Source of the DNA: Methanothrix sp.
Lineage (GTDB): Archaea; Halobacteriota; Methanosarcinia; Methanotrichales; Methanotrichaceae
Assembly (NCBI GenBank): GCA_023229165.1
Contig: JALNZQ010000173.1
Span: forward strand, 1 to 5,835
Direction of reading: 5' to 3'
DNA: 5,835 bases
The notes under the pieces were generated by a model that saw only the letters and a list, made by a program, of their open reading frames with translations, did no database searches and was not told the DNA's origin. Shown here one piece after another: positions 5,144 through 5,835 of this stretch. The first letter of the stretch is position 1. Each line of letters starts with the position of its first letter. A program made the translations under genes and the position numbers.

Positions 5144-5203
5144 AGGCTTTTCATTCACCTTGCATTTTATAGCTCGGCTAATGATAATAATTTATCGGTA
5201 TTG
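4899..5203. repeat. Direct repeat unit B (promoter plus AbrB region)
   Basis: This is the second unit of the direct repeat, ending in the same ATCGGTATTG at 5194-5203. The 148 bases between the units (4751-4898) are unique and encode the UPF0175 module and the odd tail. The coding part gives proteins that are 70 of 82 identical, so the duplication is not recent or has been under diversifying change. Confidence 0.88.
5165..5171 (-). promoter_or_regulatory. TATA box of AbrB-UPF0175 copy B
   Basis: TATAAAA on the minus strand has exactly the same spacing to ATG 5143 as in copy A, with the same GGTGA (5155-5159) and the same upstream AT tract (about 5184-5194). Both copies should therefore be transcribed from equivalent promoters and bound by either AbrB protein. 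Confidence 0.5.
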
Positions 5204-5669
5204 CTGGGCGGAACCGAGAGTGAAGCACGGCGATGTTTTGATGGAGGGATGTGAAGAAGACGACATCATCCATGGCCATAGAATGCGTGCAGGCAAGAGA
5301 AAGAAAGCTCGAATGGATGCCAAAGTGATAGAGAAAACCTGGCGGAATAGGCGTTTCTGAGAAGCCATTCTATCTCATTTGACCGAGAAATATGGGTGCT
5401 GGTGGCAGACGGATGGCTCGCGGCAAGGAAGCTAGAAGGCCTGGGGGAGCTAGAGGAAATCCGGGCCTTGCTGCGGGGGAGGCTGGAAGCTGGACTGGCC
5501 GAGGCCGCAGTCCTGGCAACCCCGGCCAGTCAGGATACAGATATTGGCATGTTGTCTGCATGGTCGAGGGCACGAACCGCAACTTGTGGCAGGGACGAGT
5601 TATCAATAATTTTCGTTTAAGATCAAACGGCAGCGGCACACCCCGCCGCAAGCATCAGGGTATTGCGAT
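5204..5669. other. Region without a convincing gene; possible coding remnants
   Basis: No intact gene is recognised in these 466 bases. A 39-codon plus-strand frame (5241-5360, ATG to TGA) has no ribosome site or family resemblance. A plus-strand frame of about 90 codons closing with TAA at 5620 looks partly coding: around 5375-5530 it is rich in Leu, Ala and Glu with helical periodicity (ARKLEGLGELEEIRALL) and has G/C-biased third codon positions. It lacks a good start, and the composition changes after about 5530. This would fit a decayed or truncated gene. The overlapping minus-strand frame is proline-rich and looks spurious. Confidence 0.4.
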
Positions 5670-5699
5670 AAAAATAAAAGGTCAGCGGCCTTAGCCGCT
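5670..5699 (-). terminator. Hairpin plus T-tract after the hydrolase-like gene
   Basis: Read on the minus strand, AGCGGC (5699-5694), loop TAAG, GCCGCT (5689-5684) is followed by GACC and then TTTTATTTTTAT. It lies 11 bases beyond the stop of the minus-strand gene at 5710. The arrangement resembles an intrinsic terminator, and the T-tract alone would suit archaeal termination. Confidence 0.6.
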
Positions 5700-5709
5700 T
5701 TCCAGGCAT

Positions 5710-5835
5710 TCATTTCGGTTCTACGCATTTATTGACCCAGGAAATGAAATTGTCCGTACTGCTGCCGCTGCGTTCGGCAGTAGTATGTCCCATTCCCCAC
5801 ACGGTCTCGAAATCGACATCCGTGACACTGTCATC
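5710..5835 (-). CDS. C-terminal end of an alpha/beta-hydrolase-like protein (partial)
   Basis: The frame enters from the right edge and gives 41 codons before TGA. The peptide includes VDFETVWGMGHTTAER and NFISWVNKCVEPK. The pattern 'V-D-F/Y-x-x-x-W-x-x-G-H' followed by a helix with 'F-x-x-W-V' resembles the C-terminus of esterase or tannase-like alpha/beta hydrolases, where the His of GMGH would be the catalytic histidine. The nucleophile Ser and acid residue lie outside the window, so the assignment is tentative. A terminator-like hairpin follows directly, which supports a real gene end. Confidence 0.65.
   Translation of the reverse strand, partial: DDSVTDVDFETVWGMGHTTAERSGSSTDNFISWVNKCVEPK

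Noticed and set aside
4446..5203. Direct repeat as an insertion sequence or transposon
   Set aside because: No transposase, terminal inverted repeats or target-site duplication; the units contain a promoter and antitoxin gene and fit local duplication.
4920..5360. Plus-strand 146-codon frame opposite the AbrB-UPF0175 gene
   Set aside because: It mirrors the duplicated AbrB coding sequence; an equivalent shadow frame occurs opposite copy A. The Ser/Phe-rich product is an antisense artefact.
5370..5651. Minus-strand 93-codon proline- and arginine-rich frame
   Set aside because: It has no ribosome site, no family pattern and an extreme composition. The opposite-strand frame looks more coding-like.

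Overview
The window looks archaeal and most resembles a methanogen of the Methanothrix/Methanosarcina group. That assignment is an inference from four things: an archaeal-type CTP-dependent riboflavin kinase, a DUF104/PIN toxin-antitoxin pair, archaeal TATA boxes close to start codons, and secreted TPR and glycosylation-rich proteins. No rRNA or marker gene fixes the taxon. No complete mobile element, CRISPR array, tRNA or rRNA was seen.

Left part (1-2600): two divergent genes for exported proteins flank an AT-rich intergenic region. On the minus strand is the N-terminal part of a secreted TPR-repeat protein that runs off the left edge. On the plus strand is a 418-residue exported protein whose C-terminal half carries the full motif set of the pyruvoyl-dependent phosphatidylserine decarboxylase family. 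It looks closest to the PsiD-like amino-acid decarboxylase branch, and this is the most interesting single gene here.

Middle (2601-5203): a GC-rich intergenic stretch with successive hairpins leads into a toxin-antitoxin island. On the plus strand is a DUF104 antitoxin overlapping a PIN-domain VapC. Converging on it from the minus strand, in transcription order, are an AbrB-UPF0175 chimeric antitoxin, a second AbrB antitoxin, its overlapping PIN toxin, a HicB-like protein without HicA, and a riboflavin kinase. The kinase start overlaps the hicB-like stop. The two AbrB genes and their promoters form a direct duplication of about 305 bp with a period of 453 bp. The same promoter-plus-AbrB cassette is joined to a UPF0175 tail in one copy and to a short tail plus PIN toxin in the other.

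Right part (5204-5835): about 470 bp without a convincing gene, possibly holding decayed coding sequence. It is followed by a minus-strand terminator-like hairpin and the last 41 codons of an alpha/beta-hydrolase-like protein entering from the right edge.
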